Under the pieces are notes generated by a model, which ran no database searches, was not told the origin of the DNA, and saw nothing but the letters and a program-made list of their open reading frames with translations. Position numbers and translations under genes: made by a program. DNA of 64,000 nucleotides from Mycolicibacterium fluoranthenivorans (GTDB taxonomy: Bacteria > Actinomycetota > Actinomycetes > Mycobacteriales > Mycobacteriaceae), in contig NZ_JAANOW010000001.1 in the NCBI RefSeq assembly GCF_011758805.1, forward strand, positions 3,348,001 through 3,412,000, read 5' to 3'. Of the stretch, positions 8,351 through 16,851 are shown in pieces; position 1 is the first letter of the stretch; each line of letters begins with the position of its first letter.

Positions 8351-8995
8351 ATGAAACGCGCGGAAGTGGTGCGCGACTACGGCGGCATCTCAGCAGCGGA
8401 CCGTCGCGCCGAACGTCGCCGCAAGCTGATCTCCGCCGGCCGGCGGATCTGGGGGGAATCCGGCCTCAACGAGGTCACCGTGCGCGGCGTCTGCGCGTCA
8501 GCGGGCTTGATCACCCGCTATTTCTACGAACAGTTCGAGAGCCGCGAGGCCCTCCTCTTCGCGATCATCGACGAGGTGCGCGTGCAGCTGCTTGAAGCCA
8601 TGCTCGTGGCGGGCATCGGCGAGAGCGGGGACCTGCGGGACAAACTCCGCGCGGCGCTGACGGCGTTTCTGAACATCGTCGCCGAGGACCCGCACCTGCA
8701 CCGGATCGTCTCCGGCGACGTGACGGGTGTGCCCGGTCTGCTCGAACACCGGATGCAGCTGCTCGACATGATCGTCGCCTCGATCATCGAACAGGCCCCC
8801 TCGGTGCTGGGCGCGCGACTGCCCGAACCGGCGATCCTGCGCCGCGGCGCCGTGTTCATGGTCGGCGGCGTCAACCAGATCATCGCGGAGTGGTTACGCA
8901 ATCCGTCGAACCCCGACACCGAGACGGTCGAGGAACTGGCCAGCGCCTGCGCCGGCCTGTGCGTCGCGGTCGTTCAGGACACCGTCGAGCGGTAG
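8351..8995 (+). CDS. TetR/AcrR family transcriptional regulator
   Basis: This 214-residue protein has an N-terminal TetR helix-turn-helix (residues about 20-65, including GLNEVTVRGVCASAGLITRYFYEQF) followed by a helical ligand-binding domain. It is divergent from the MpaB-family gene, whose expression it probably controls. The shared 70-base intergenic region contains TTTTG...CAAAA, a short imperfect inverted repeat that could be its operator, but the arms are only 5 bp. The ATG at 8351 fits a GGGGTAAGG site better than an earlier in-frame start. Confidence 0.85.
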   Translation: MKRAEVVRDYGGISAADRRAERRRKLISAGRRIWGESGLNEVTVRGVCASAGLITRYFYEQFESREALLFAIIDEVRVQLLEAMLVAGIGESGDLRDKLRAALTAFLNIVAEDPHLHRIVSGDVTGVPGLLEHRMQLLDMIVASIIEQAPSVLGARLPEPAILRRGAVFMVGGVNQIIAEWLRNPSNPDTETVEELASACAGLCVAVVQDTVER

Positions 8996-9030
8996 CCGAC
9001 GCCCCGCGCCGCGGTTGTACTGTGCAAGAC

Positions 9031-9906
9031 ATGCCGAACCGCCGTGACCCCGACGGCGACGTGCCCTTGTGGAGACGGACCGCACGCGAAGTCAAGAGCG
9101 CGGTCACACGTCTCCTCGCCCCGAAGGGCATTTCCGTGACGCCGCCGGATGATCCCTATCTGATCGTCCCGATCCTGGGGCAGTCGAACGCATTCGGCAT
9201 GGGGTTGCCGCTCGACGCGGCCGACACACCCCACCCGCTGGTACACCAGTGGGCCAACAGTGGGCGAGCCAAGAACACCGCGATCCTCGCCGTCGACCCG
9301 CTCCTGCATGAGACTCCTTCGCGGCGTGTCGGTTTCGGCGTGACATTCGGCAAAGCGCTTGCGGAGGCGACCAACCGCCCCGTACTCCTGGTGCCCTGCG
9401 CACGCGGCGACACCTCGTTCCACCCGAAGAACGGCTACACCTGGGATATCGCGAACACCACGACTCGGCGCAATCTGTACCGGGAAGCGGTGGCCTCGAT
9501 CAACGCGGCGCTCGCCCGCTATCCGGATGCCACTGTGGCCGTGGTGCTGTGGCACCAGGGCGAGTCCGATGTCCCGCTCCTGACAGCGCCGGACTATCAG
9601 CGCAGACTCGACGCGCTATTCGAGGATCTGCGCGCCCGATACGGCCCCGAACTGCCGATCATCGTGGGCGGCATGGTTCCCGAGGAGATGGAACACAGCG
9701 GCAAGGACTACCGGCCGATCAACGCCGTGCACGAGGACACCCCGCGCCGACTCCCGCGGACGGCCTTCGTCCCAGGCCACCGCAACGCGTTCAACAGCGA
9801 CACCGATCGGCACTACAACGCCTCCGGTGTCCGCGCCATGGGCAGCGATATGTGGGAGGCCTACCGGCAGCTCGACGCCCACAGACTCGATAGCTACCGG
9901 CGCTGA
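9031..9906 (+). CDS. Sialate O-acetylesterase-like SGNH hydrolase
   Basis: This 291-residue protein carries the sialate O-acetylesterase (carbohydrate esterase 6-like) signature. PILGQSNAFG has the nucleophilic serine of the GQSN motif, VVLWHQGESD is the second conserved block, and an Asp/His region near the end is DRHYNASGVRAMG. Such enzymes remove O-acetyl groups from sugars. There is no clear signal peptide, so the location is uncertain. The ATG at 9031 lies about 35 bases after the TetR stop; read-through from the regulator gene is possible. Confidence 0.75.
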   Translation: MPNRRDPDGDVPLWRRTAREVKSAVTRLLAPKGISVTPPDDPYLIVPILGQSNAFGMGLPLDAADTPHPLVHQWANSGRAKNTAILAVDPLLHETPSRRVGFGVTFGKALAEATNRPVLLVPCARGDTSFHPKNGYTWDIANTTTRRNLYREAVASINAALARYPDATVAVVLWHQGESDVPLLTAPDYQRRLDALFEDLRARYGPELPIIVGGMVPEEMEHSGKDYRPINAVHEDTPRRLPRTAFVPGHRNAFNSDTDRHYNASGVRAMGSDMWEAYRQLDAHRLDSYRR

Positions 9907-10037
9907 GGGGCGACCGCGGTCGGATGCCGGAGGCGCCGCCGCGGATGACCCCCAATTTCTAAAAAGACGTTGTGGCTTCGGTGATAGGACTCTGGCGGTC
10001 CGACGCAGTCGGCCTCGCCCTGTGTCAGCATGAGTCC

Positions 10038-10922
10038 GTGACCTCCTGGCGCAACGTTGCTGCGGTCGGTGTCGCCGCCGCCGCAACAGCGATTCTGCAG
10101 AATGCGGCAATCCCGGCCGCCCACGCGGTGGGCTGCCCGGACGCCGAGGTGATCTTCGCCCGAGGGACCACCGAAGACCCCGGTCCCGGTCCCACCGGTG
10201 CCGACTTCATCGCCGCGCTCCGTGACCGACTTCCGGGTAAGTCCGTGGGGACCTACGCGGTGGACTATCCGGCCACCCTCGATTTCGCCACCGCCGTCAG
10301 CGGTATCTCCGACGCGCGGGCGCGCATCCTGTCGACCGCAGCCACCTGCCCGGACACCAAGATGGTGCTGGGCGGGTTCTCCCAGGGCGCCGCGGTGATG
10401 GGATTCGTCACCTCCAGCACCATCCCCGATGGTGTGGACCCCGCCACCGTGCCCGCACCGATGCCGCCTGAGATAGCCAATCACGTTGCCGCAGTTACCC
10501 TTTTCGGAAAGCCTTCGGCCCGTTTCATGCGTGCCATCAACGATCCCACGGTCAACGTCGGCCCCAACTACCTGGCCAAGACCGTCGATCTGTGCGTCGA
10601 CAACGATCTGGTGTGCGACCCGGCCGGGCGCAGTTTCTCCGCTCACAACACCTACTTCGACGCCGGAATGGTCGACCAGGCGGCCGCTTTCGCCGCCAAT
10701 GCCCTGCAGGCGAGTTGGGCCGCCACGGCCCCCGCGGCGCCGTCCACGGGGCCGGCCCCCGCGGCGTCGATTCCCGTGACCGCACACCTGGGTGGCACGC
10801 CGCCGCCCGTCACCCGCACCCCTGCCGCCCCGCTCGGGCCGCCGCCCGGTCCCGTGATGGCGGCGGCGCCGGCGCCGGGTATCGCACCAGGGCCGGGCGC
10901 ACCCACCGCACCGGTCCTCTAG
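10038..10922 (+). CDS. Cutinase-family esterase, secreted
   Basis: This 294-residue exported serine esterase has a signal peptide (about residues 1-31, ending AAHA). The cutinase core carries VIFARGT, the nucleophile elbow GGFSQGAAV with Ser115, and the Asp/His region DNDLVCDPAGRSFSAHNTY. The last 60 residues are Pro/Ala-rich and probably unstructured at the cell surface. Mycobacterial cutinase-like proteins hydrolyse lipid esters. The GTG at 10038 was chosen because the signal peptide begins there. A second cutinase lies at 31750-32445. Confidence 0.9.
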   Translation: MTSWRNVAAVGVAAAATAILQNAAIPAAHAVGCPDAEVIFARGTTEDPGPGPTGADFIAALRDRLPGKSVGTYAVDYPATLDFATAVSGISDARARILSTAATCPDTKMVLGGFSQGAAVMGFVTSSTIPDGVDPATVPAPMPPEIANHVAAVTLFGKPSARFMRAINDPTVNVGPNYLAKTVDLCVDNDLVCDPAGRSFSAHNTYFDAGMVDQAAAFAANALQASWAATAPAAPSTGPAPAASIPVTAHLGGTPPPVTRTPAAPLGPPPGPVMAAAPAPGIAPGPGAPTAPVL

Positions 10923-10965
10923 ACATCCGAGCCGCACTGCGACACCGGCAGGTCATGATGGACCC

Positions 10966-11331
10966 ATGGAGTCGACGCGCGTAGATCGCTGGCTGTGGGC
11001 CGTGCGAGTGACCAAGACCCGGCCGGACGCCGCGGAAGCCTGCCGCGCGGGACACGTGCGTGTCAACGACCGGACGGCGAAACCCGCCACCACGGTGGTC
11101 CCGGGTGACACGGTCCGCGCCCGCGTGGGCGACACCACCCGGATCGTCGAAGTGGTCCGGGTGATCCAGAAGCGGGTCGGCGCCGCCGATGCCGTGACCT
11201 GCTACCTCGACCGGACACCTGCCGCGCCACCAGCCGTCGCCGCACCGGTGGCCATCCGCGACCGCGGTGCCGGCCGTCCGACCAAACGGGACCGGCGCGT
11301 CCTGGACAAATGGCGAGCCGGCCGGCTGTGA
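10966..11331 (+). CDS. S4 domain RNA-binding protein (Hsp15-like)
   Basis: This 121-residue protein begins with an S4 RNA-binding domain: ESTRVDRWLWAVRVTKTRPD, then GHVRVNDRTAKPATTVVPGD. A basic tail ends RPTKRDRRVLDKWRAG. The arrangement matches the HslR/Hsp15 group, which binds stalled 50S subunits carrying nascent chains in E. coli. It lies 43 bases after the cutinase and converges on the acyltransferase gene. Confidence 0.82.
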   Translation: MESTRVDRWLWAVRVTKTRPDAAEACRAGHVRVNDRTAKPATTVVPGDTVRARVGDTTRIVEVVRVIQKRVGAADAVTCYLDRTPAAPPAVAAPVAIRDRGAGRPTKRDRRVLDKWRAGRL

Positions 11332-11341
11332 CACCGTGGAT

Positions 11342-12526
11342 TCAGGCGGCCCTGGTACGGGTGCCGACCTGCGCACCGGCCGAACCGGCGAGCGGCAGGA
11401 CGGCGGCCTTTCTCCGAATCTCCCAGCGGTGCAGGGCCATTCGGCAGGGTTCCTCGATGAGGGCGTAGCTCACCGCGGCCATCGCCAGGCCGAAGAACAA
11501 GGTGAGCACGAGAACCCCGACGAACCCGCCGGCCGACGGATGCCGGTCCAGCATCGGAAACACCAGGCTCAACGCGGCCAGATGCCAGATGAACAAGCCG
11601 TAGGACCATTCACCCAAGGTGACCATCACCGGGCTGGCCAGCACTCGGTGCGACGCCGACGGCCGGTCCAGTACCAGCGGTGCCAGCAGTGCCCAGGCGA
11701 TGATGGCGCCCATCGCCGTTCTGAAGGCGAACTGCTCGACGCTGGCGTGTACCCCCACGGCCGGAATCGCCAGCGGCGACGCCGACAGTACATAGGCGAC
11801 GAGTGCGAGGGCCGCCATCGGCACCGGGCGGCGGGCGAGGCGGTGCATGCGGCCCTCGGGACGGCAGGTCAGTTCGGCGAGCAGCATGCCGACGGCGAAC
11901 CAGGAGGCGTACGCAGGCGCCCAGTTGAGCGGATTCGCCTCATAGGGAGCCGGGATGGGCAGGTAACCCCAGCCGAGGCTGGCCACCGCAACCGCCACGA
12001 TGGCGGGCACCCGCATCCTGACCGGAAGCTTCGCCGCAGCCAACGCCAGCAGGGGCAGCGCGAGATAGAACGTCACCTCGACCGACAGGCTCCACATCTG
12101 GGTCAGTCCGGCGACGAGCGTCTGCGGAACGTAGACCTGGGTGAGGGTCAGGTTGGCCAACCACACCGAAAGGTCGGCGAAATGGACGTCGGGCAGCAGC
12201 GCCAGAATGACGACCACCGCGACCAGATAAGCGGGCATGATCCGCACCAGCCGCGAGCGCAGGTACGGTCCGGTGGCAGGCGCCGGCCGCAACCCGTGGG
12301 CCGCGGCGGCATGCCCGCGCCAGAGCAGGAACCCCGACAGCGCGAAGAACACCGCCACCGCGAGATCCAGCCGGATCAGCAGGCGCCCATGCAGTCCGTG
12401 GAACTCTCCGGTCTGCACCGCGACATGGGTGACCACGACCGCAAGGGCAGCGGCCGCACGCAGGCCCTGCAGCGCCGGCAGAAACGTACGCGTCCCGCCG
12501 GCGGGTTCCGGTAGCGAATCCCCCAC
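11342..12526 (-). CDS. Acyltransferase family membrane protein (OafA-type)
   Basis: This 394-residue integral membrane protein has about ten hydrophobic segments. It has the acyltransferase-3 hallmarks: LQGLRAAAALAVVVTHV near the N-terminus with the catalytic-type histidine, FFALSGFLLWR, RLVRIMPAYL and MWSLSVEVTFYL. These proteins transfer acyl groups from the cytoplasm to envelope sugars or lipids. It lacks the fused SGNH domain of some relatives. A related acyltransferase lies at 34831-36012. Confidence 0.88.
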   Translation of the reverse strand: MGDSLPEPAGGTRTFLPALQGLRAAAALAVVVTHVAVQTGEFHGLHGRLLIRLDLAVAVFFALSGFLLWRGHAAAAHGLRPAPATGPYLRSRLVRIMPAYLVAVVVILALLPDVHFADLSVWLANLTLTQVYVPQTLVAGLTQMWSLSVEVTFYLALPLLALAAAKLPVRMRVPAIVAVAVASLGWGYLPIPAPYEANPLNWAPAYASWFAVGMLLAELTCRPEGRMHRLARRPVPMAALALVAYVLSASPLAIPAVGVHASVEQFAFRTAMGAIIAWALLAPLVLDRPSASHRVLASPVMVTLGEWSYGLFIWHLAALSLVFPMLDRHPSAGGFVGVLVLTLFFGLAMAAVSYALIEEPCRMALHRWEIRRKAAVLPLAGSAGAQVGTRTRAA

Positions 12527-12537
12527 AACTCCTCAGT

Positions 12538-12552
12538 GTGCCCGACGGGCAC
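12538..12552. terminator. Short GC hairpin
   Basis: GTGCCCG and CGGGCAC flank a single A, giving a 6-7 bp stem. It lies between the aldolase gene (stop at 12611) and the acyltransferase start, both on the minus strand. It may terminate the aldolase transcript or act as an operator for the acyltransferase. Confidence 0.4.
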
Positions 12553-12610
12553 TACCCGTGGTGCGCAGCGATGTGAATCCGATTCCTGCGAGCGTCGTCG
12601 ACAGGCATGG

Positions 12611-13693
12611 TCACCGCGATGCGCGCGCGAATTCCTCTTCGATGACGGTGACGAAGTGGTCGACATCGGCTGCGGTGGTGTCCCATGCCGCCATCCACCG
12701 CACCTCGCCTCTAGCCCGGTCCCAGTCGTAGAAGCGCACCCGCTCCCGGATCTGATCGGCGATCGCGACGGGCAAGGTCGCGAACACCGCGTTCGCCGAT
12801 GTCTCCTGGGTGAACGCCAGCCCCGGCAAGGTGCCCTCGGCGATGCCGGCCGACAGTGCCGCCCGCAGCCTGGCCGCCATGGCGTTGGCATGGCCGGCAC
12901 TGCGGATACCCAATCCGCCGTCGAACAGAGCCAGCAATTGCGCCGAGGCGAAACGCATCTTGCTCGCCAGTTGCATCGTCAGCTTGCGCAGATACACCAG
13001 GCCGACGGCACGCTCGGGGTTGAGCACCACCACCGCTTCCGCACCGAGCAGGCCGTTCTTCGTCCCGCCGAGGCTCACGATGTCGATACCCGCGTCGGTG
13101 GTGAACTCACGCAACGGCACGTCGAGCGCCGCAGCCGCGTTCCACAACCGGGAACCGTCCATGTGCACCGTCATCCCGTGTGCGTGGGCGAAGTCGGTGA
13201 GGGCCCGCACCTCATCCACGGTGTACACGGTGCCCATCTCCGTGGCTTGGGTGATGCTCACGGCCAACGGCTGGGCCCGGTGCTCGTCGCCCCAGCCCCA
13301 CGCCTCACGGGCGGCCAGCTCGGGGTTGAGCTTGCCGTCCGCCGTCGGCACCGTCAGCAGCTTGATGCCGGTCATGCGCTCGGGGGCGCCGGCTTCGTCG
13401 GTGTTGATGTGAGCGGTGGACGCCGTGACCACCGCGCCCCAGCGCGGCAGCACACTGGTCAACGCGACGACGTTCGCGCCAGTGCCGTTGAAGATCGGGA
13501 ATACCTCAGCCTGTGCGCCGAAATGCTCCCGGACCACCTCGTGCAGGCGCGCGGTGTACACATCGCCTCCGTAGGCGACCTGGTGACCGCCGTTGGCGAC
13601 GGCGATGGCCTCGAGCACCTCCGGGTGTACCCCGGCATAGTTGTCGCTTGCGAACCCGCGCCAGGACGGGTCGTGCAGACGCGTTACCGGCAC
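12611..13693 (-). CDS. Threonine aldolase / beta-eliminating lyase family protein
   Basis: This 360-residue PLP enzyme of the low-specificity threonine aldolase type starts FASDNYAGVHPEVLEAI. It has the PLP-binding lysine in SLGGTKNGLLGAE and the conserved HMDGSRLWNAAAAL. The family cleaves threonine or allo-threonine to glycine and acetaldehyde. The GTG at 13693 is the best start: the residues before it would overlap the preceding gene, whose stop is only 5 bases away, which suggests co-transcription. Cytoplasmic. Confidence 0.88.
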   Translation of the reverse strand: MPVTRLHDPSWRGFASDNYAGVHPEVLEAIAVANGGHQVAYGGDVYTARLHEVVREHFGAQAEVFPIFNGTGANVVALTSVLPRWGAVVTASTAHINTDEAGAPERMTGIKLLTVPTADGKLNPELAAREAWGWGDEHRAQPLAVSITQATEMGTVYTVDEVRALTDFAHAHGMTVHMDGSRLWNAAAALDVPLREFTTDAGIDIVSLGGTKNGLLGAEAVVVLNPERAVGLVYLRKLTMQLASKMRFASAQLLALFDGGLGIRSAGHANAMAARLRAALSAGIAEGTLPGLAFTQETSANAVFATLPVAIADQIRERVRFYDWDRARGEVRWMAAWDTTAADVDHFVTVIEEEFARASR

Positions 13694-13698
13694 TCCGG

Positions 13699-14340
13699 TT
13701 ACGGCGTCGGCGGGCCGGGCGGAACGATGGGCGGTGCGGCCGGATCGGCCGGTGCCGCGGGGGCGGCCCCCGGTGCCGGATCGGTCACCCACGCCGGCGG
13801 GTGGGGATCGCTGAGCGCGACGTATCCCGGCGGCAGCGCCGGGCCGCCACCCGGGGTCCCGGCCGGCGGAAGAACGACCGGCAGTGCGGGCGTCGACGAA
13901 CTCGGATCGGTCAGCGACGTGTAGCCGGGCGGCAGCTTGGGCGCGGGGCCCGCGCCGGGAGGCGCTCCGGCCCCGACTCCTGCGTCTTCGGGCGCCATCG
14001 TCAGCTCGTCGATGGGGTTCGCGCTGTGGAAGGTGTGCCAGATATCGCGGAGGTAACCGAGCTGCCCAGGTGTCTGGCCCTGGCCGTACTGCTGATTGGA
14101 GACCTCGGGCACCGGCGGGGCGCCGGCCGGCGGTGGGGGCTGCGCACCGGCGGGTTCGCCGGCCACCAATACCGGTTGACCGGGGGCGGGCGCAGCGACC
14201 GCGTCGGGTGCCCCGGGAGCCGGGGTCGGAATCAGTGGCTCGGGATCGGCACAGGCCTGACCGGCACCGGCCAGCGCGCCGCCCACGAGGAAACCGCCGA
14301 CGAGCGCGGCCTTCACCGCAGTGGAGATCCGCTCAAACAT
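13699..14340 (-). CDS. Exported proline-rich protein with PPGY repeats
   Basis: This 213-residue protein has a signal peptide (MFERISTAVKAALVGGFLVG..., cleavage probably near ACA-DP). The Pro/Gly/Ala-rich mature region has one short folded-looking section (QYGQGQTPGQLGYLRDIWHT). Two copies of a PPGYxxLxDP repeat occur in the last third. It looks like the many short exported mycobacterial proteins of unknown function. The ATG at 14340 starts the signal peptide. It lies 5 bases upstream of the aldolase gene on the same strand, though a functional link is not obvious. Confidence 0.72.
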   Translation of the reverse strand: MFERISTAVKAALVGGFLVGGALAGAGQACADPEPLIPTPAPGAPDAVAAPAPGQPVLVAGEPAGAQPPPPAGAPPVPEVSNQQYGQGQTPGQLGYLRDIWHTFHSANPIDELTMAPEDAGVGAGAPPGAGPAPKLPPGYTSLTDPSSSTPALPVVLPPAGTPGGGPALPPGYVALSDPHPPAWVTDPAPGAAPAAPADPAAPPIVPPGPPTP

Positions 14341-14451
14341 CACTACAGGTTGTCCTCTCCTAGACACGTGCCCGTAATCCTCCCCGTCCGCCCGCTCCCG
14401 CGTCAACGCGAACGCACAGGGTCGGCCGGTCGGCGCACCGGGGCGAGCACC

Positions 14452-15333
14452 TCAGTTCTGCCGCGGAAGCAACTCCTCGGCGAATCTGTCCAGGAACTTC
14501 GCGTCGCCGGGGGCATCGAGTGGCCGGATGACGAACTTCGTCAGCCCGGCGGCGATGTACTCGTCGAGACGCCGGTGCAGGGTGGGCCAGTCGGGTGCGA
14601 TCAGCTCGGACGGATCGAGGTCGGGTCGTCGCGCCCGAATCGCGTCGGCGACCGTAGGCGGCAGTTCGCCGTCACCGACCGCCAGGTTGATCCCGTAGTG
14701 GTCCGGTTCGATCACCCGCCCGGCCCGCTCGGCGGCTTCGATGATGGCCACCCGCGCCCGGCCGGCTTCCTGTGGCGTCAGAAAGCTGCCCAACCAACCG
14801 TCGGCCAGGTCACCGATCCGCCGAAACGCCGCCGGAGATGATCCACCCACCCAGATATCCAGCGGGACAGCCGGTTTCGGGACGATCACGGCGTCACGAA
14901 CTCGGTGATACTCCCCGGTGAACGTCACCTCGTCCTCGCGCAGCACCGTCCGCAGCAGCCGCAGCGCTTCGTCGAACACCGCGGCGCGCCGACCGTGGGG
15001 CACCGGAAAGAGATCCCGTTCGGCCGGCGATGCCGAGCGCAGACCGAACACCGGAAGAACCCGTTTGGGCGCAAGCGCCGCCAGCGATACCAGCTCCTTG
15101 GCCACCAACACCGGATGCCGGCCCGGCAGCACGGCCACGGAGGTGCCGACCTTGAGCCGCTTCGTCCGAGCCAGCGCGAACGCCATCCCCACGACCGGGT
15201 CGACGGCGGGCGAATACACCAGCTCGGAGAACCAGAGCGAGTCGATGCCCGCACTCTCGAGATGGTCGACGATCGCCGGCAACCGCTCCGGGCCGACATC
15301 TGCTCCCAGCCCCACACCGAATCGGATCTTCAC
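14452..15333 (-). CDS. LLM class F420-type oxidoreductase
   Basis: This 293-residue luciferase-like alpha/beta-barrel protein of the mycobacterial F420-dependent type has the N-terminal strand IRFGVGLGADVG, GIDSLWFSELVYS and LKVGTSVAVLPGRHPVLVAKE. It ends with IWVGGSSPAAFRRIGDLADGW, all typical of the class. It probably uses reduced F420 (or FMNH2); the substrate is unknown. The GTG at 15333 has a GGGAAGGG site at good distance; an ATG at 15357 is the alternative. It stands alone between a proline-rich protein and an esterase. Confidence 0.85.
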   Translation of the reverse strand: MKIRFGVGLGADVGPERLPAIVDHLESAGIDSLWFSELVYSPAVDPVVGMAFALARTKRLKVGTSVAVLPGRHPVLVAKELVSLAALAPKRVLPVFGLRSASPAERDLFPVPHGRRAAVFDEALRLLRTVLREDEVTFTGEYHRVRDAVIVPKPAVPLDIWVGGSSPAAFRRIGDLADGWLGSFLTPQEAGRARVAIIEAAERAGRVIEPDHYGINLAVGDGELPPTVADAIRARRPDLDPSELIAPDWPTLHRRLDEYIAAGLTKFVIRPLDAPGDAKFLDRFAEELLPRQN

Positions 15334-15509
15334 AGGCACCACCCTTCCCGATGTCACAACAGCGCGATGCGCAGTTTTGTGCCGGGTCTTAGTGGCCGCC
15401 TGTCAAGGTGACCGGGTCAGACGGTCCCCGGTGGCGACAACGCCTCGCTCGACGCGGTACGGGCGATCAGGGACCGGGTCGGTGCGATCGACAGTGGATC
15501 GTGCCCGGC

Positions 15510-16424
15510 TCAGCGGCTGTGTGCGTCGAAGAACTGCCACGACTCCTCCGACGCGTCGAACCCTCGGCTCGCCAAGCCCACGGCGTGCGCGGGCAACACC
15601 TCGGGTGCGCCGGGCCAGGTGTGCCCGCCGCCGTTGACGCGCATGAACACCACCTCGCCGCCGGGTGCGCAGGGCGCGAAGTCGATCCGATCGGTCTGCG
15701 TTCCGTCGCCGCTGGGGGCGAGCGGCTGCTGCGCGGGCGGACCGGCACAGCCGTTGAGCCGGCCCCACCGTTGCACCATCGCCGGCGCCGACACGATGTC
15801 GCTGGCACCGCCGCGGCCCATCATCGGCCCGCCGCCGAACGGGACGATCGGGTCGGCCGTGCCGTACGTCGCCATCACCGCAACGGGGCGTGATGGCGCG
15901 CAACCCACATTCGAGCCGACGGTGCCCGCGACGGGCGCGATGGCGGCGAACAGGTCGGCGCGGTCACAGGCCAGCCGATTGGCCATGAACGCGCCGGCCG
16001 ACAGCCCGGTGAGGAACACACGACCGGGGCTGATCCCATAGTCGGACACCAGCTTTGACACCAATGTGGTGATGAAACCGACGTCGTCGACACCCTGGCG
16101 GTCCGGTACGGAGGCACCACGACCGTCGGCCCAGCTCATATCGATGCCATCGGGATAGACGACGGCGAAGCCGTGCGCGTCCGCCACGGCGTTGTAGTGG
16201 GTGAGCGCGGCCTGTTCGCGCCCGGACGCACCCGCGGCGTGCAAATTCACCACCAACGCCGACGGATGAGTCACCCCGGCCGGTACGTGTATCTCGTACG
16301 TCCGGGACAGACCCCCGACCTCGATTGCCGCCGCTCGTGCCGGCTCCGCGCCGACCACCGCGGTACCGAACATCACGGTCGCCGCGGCGCACATCGCGCC
16401 GGCCCGTTTCAGGACGCTAAGCAT
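15510..16424 (-). CDS. Exported PHB-depolymerase-type esterase (LpqC-like)
   Basis: This 304-residue exported alpha/beta hydrolase of the Esterase_PHB/LpqC group has a signal peptide ending around EPARAAA, without a lipobox cysteine. The nucleophile elbow is GLSAGAFMANRLAC, an aspartate follows in YGTADPIVPF, and the catalytic histidine is in NGGGHTWPG. Members act on short-chain polyesters, feruloyl esters or related substrates. The ATG at 16424 fits the signal peptide. A long non-coding region follows on the 5' side. Confidence 0.85.
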   Translation of the reverse strand: MLSVLKRAGAMCAAATVMFGTAVVGAEPARAAAIEVGGLSRTYEIHVPAGVTHPSALVVNLHAAGASGREQAALTHYNAVADAHGFAVVYPDGIDMSWADGRGASVPDRQGVDDVGFITTLVSKLVSDYGISPGRVFLTGLSAGAFMANRLACDRADLFAAIAPVAGTVGSNVGCAPSRPVAVMATYGTADPIVPFGGGPMMGRGGASDIVSAPAMVQRWGRLNGCAGPPAQQPLAPSGDGTQTDRIDFAPCAPGGEVVFMRVNGGGHTWPGAPEVLPAHAVGLASRGFDASEESWQFFDAHSR

Positions 16425-16851
16425 GGGCGCACCGTAGAGCGGTCTGGCGAACGTGTGCCGAACAGCAGGTGACCGGGGCCGGCCACAGCGCGCGCACAAT
16501 GGGATCCAATATCGTGCTCAGAATTCGCGACACCTTTCCTGTTTAGCAAAATTCACAGCTTCACGTTGCGCAATTTGCCGATACCGCCGAGGTTATTAAC
16601 GCGCTCGTCAGACGGTTTCGCTTCACATGCACATTCGCCGTCGATCGGCCGCGTTCGTCGATACACGGCGAATTAACCTTGATTTGCGGGATAATTCGCG
16701 CCGCACGACGGGCGCTCGAATGTGCGGACCCGGGACCGCCGCGGTGCGCGCGGCCCCGAACGCTGACCGTATGATGTTTTCGCACAACATTTTTCAGTAC
16801 TTCACCGGCGACACGCCGGCGACGTCTGTGCCGACAGAGAAGGGTTCGAGA
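16425..16851. other. Non-coding, AT-richer gap with an inverted repeat
   Basis: This 427-base stretch is between the divergent esterase and dioxygenase genes. I see no credible protein gene: the open frames lack codon bias. It is visibly richer in A and T than its surroundings from about 16500 on. It holds a perfect 9-bp inverted repeat, ATTCGCCGT (16633-16641) and ACGGCGAAT (16665-16673), with a 23-base loop. It may carry promoters for both genes and possibly a small RNA. Confidence 0.5.

Noticed and set aside
15422..15476. CGGTCCC / GGGACCG inverted pair
   Set aside because: The loop is 41 bases and the arms 7 bp; likely chance in GC-rich DNA.
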